Below are positions 63,424 to 64,000 of a stretch of DNA of 64,000 nt, one piece after another. A program made the position numbers and the translations under genes. The notes under the pieces were generated by a model. The model was not told the origin of the DNA and made no database searches. It saw only the letters and a program-made list of their open reading frames with translations. How positions within the stretch are numbered: position 1 is the stretch's first letter; each line of letters starts with the position of its first letter. The stretch comes from Strigamia acuminata (lineage: Eukaryota; Arthropoda; Chilopoda; Geophilomorpha; Linotaeniidae), in NCBI GenBank assembly GCA_949358305.1, contig OX442321.1, positions 8,643,605 to 8,707,604 on the forward strand. Reading direction: 5' to 3'.

Positions 63424-63609
63424 GTTTTTTAAGTGTGGAGATTCAAGGAGCTCGAGGTAATTACGGTCTTCTGGATCAAGTCGCAGCTCTTCATTGGATC
63501 CAGGAGAATATACACGAGTTTGGCGGTGATTCCAGAAATGTAACCTTGTTTGGACACGATTATGGTGCTGCATGTGCCAATTTTCTCATGATATCACCTG
63601 TTACAAGAG
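63424..63609 (+). CDS. Nlg: Neuroligin internal exon (nucleophile-elbow region)
   Basis: This is the next neuroligin exon. It follows a long polypyrimidine tract ending in TTTTAG at 63423 and stops before a GTATGT donor at 63610, in phase 1 at both ends (186 nt). Spliced to the previous exon it completes the codon for Gly and reads GFLSVEIQGARGNYGLLDQV, then AALHWIQENIHEFGGDSRNV and TLFGHDYGAACANFLMISP. GNYGLLDQ and the FGGD turn are hallmarks of the carboxylesterase type B fold. The nucleophile elbow, GxSxG in active enzymes, is GHDYG, so the catalytic Ser is replaced by Asp. This agrees with a non-enzymatic adhesion role. The remaining C-terminal part of the hydrolase domain, the stalk, the transmembrane helix and the cytoplasmic tail must lie beyond the window. 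Confidence 0.93.
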
Positions 63610-64000
63610 GTATGTTGAACTCGTTAGTTAAATAAACAGATATCTGTCCAAAACCAACAAGATTGATATTTGTTAAATTTTCTATTTTATTTTATAAATC
63701 AGCAATTTATTTAAATCACTTTAGCGATTTTGTATTTTTGTTGCAAATCTTACACCAATTTGTTTTATTCATTCAACAAAATGCAACGATTTTTATCATA
63801 ATCTTTAGTTTTATTTTAAAGTTGAAGGCATTGAGTGCTTCTGCTCCCCTACTGCATATTGACTGTAGGGCGGCTCTGCTTAGCTCTGTTTGTATGCGAA
63901 TGCAGGAAGCGAATGAATGGATCACTTGAGCTGTTAAAACTAATCACAAAGCTTTTATTTTCTTTTCTGGGGAAGGATAAGGTTATGATGATAGGATAAT
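63610..64000 (+). other. Start of the next neuroligin intron
   Basis: The sequence after the GTATGT donor at 63610 is AT-rich and carries no continuation of the hydrolase domain. The expected next segment (family: LFHRAILMSG-like, following the oligopeptide ending SPVTRG) is not found before the window ends, so the intron continues past the edge. Confidence 0.75.

Noticed and set aside
1-64000. tRNA, rRNA, CRISPR or bacterial-type operons
   Set aside because: I found no T-arm-like GGTTCGANNCC in a foldable context, no rRNA landmarks and no regular spacer arrays. The 34-bp array in the nested element has no unique spacers of CRISPR type and sits between transposon ends.

Overview
The window looks like AT-rich genomic DNA from an arthropod. 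It is mostly non-coding and consistent with very long introns. The only host coding sequence I can defend is two exons of a neuroligin (cholinesterase-like adhesion molecule) on the + strand near the right edge, at 60714-60863 and 63424-63609. They have matching phases, GT/AG splice sites and the arthropod-type [11 protein letters not shown] block. 'Arthropod' rests on recall of neuroligin family sequences plus intron size and mobile-element content. I cannot name the species.

Layout. 1-12409: non-coding, no gene seen. 12410-15880: a decayed DIRS-type tyrosine-recombinase retrotransposon on the - strand, with inverted terminal repeats, an internal complementary region, a gag-like fossil and a recombinase fossil, but no reverse transcriptase or RNase H. 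13536-14582: inside its recombinase gene, a 1,047-bp DNA transposon-like element with a perfect 9-bp target duplication. It has subterminal arrays of a GCGC motif (34-bp period on the right, alternating inverted copies on the left) and a small ORF with an internal 46-residue repeat. 15881-30606: non-coding. 30609-31218: a MITE-like element with 26-bp terminal inverted repeats. 31221-43192: non-coding. 43195-44768: an apparently intact Tc1/mariner-superfamily element with a 331-aa DD34E transposase (- strand), 209-bp inverted repeats and a TA target duplication. 44771-60713: non-coding, with microsatellites and a few compositional islands. 60714-64000: the neuroligin exons and flanking introns.

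Much of the + strand is visibly enriched in G and T over C and A. That fits transcription from the + strand, so much or all of the window may be intronic or upstream sequence of the neuroligin locus, with the mobile elements as intron passengers. No earlier neuroligin exon (signal peptide or N-terminal hydrolase part) was recognised, so the gene start may lie in or outside the window. No tRNA, rRNA or CRISPR was seen. The least familiar object is the nested element at 13536-14582.
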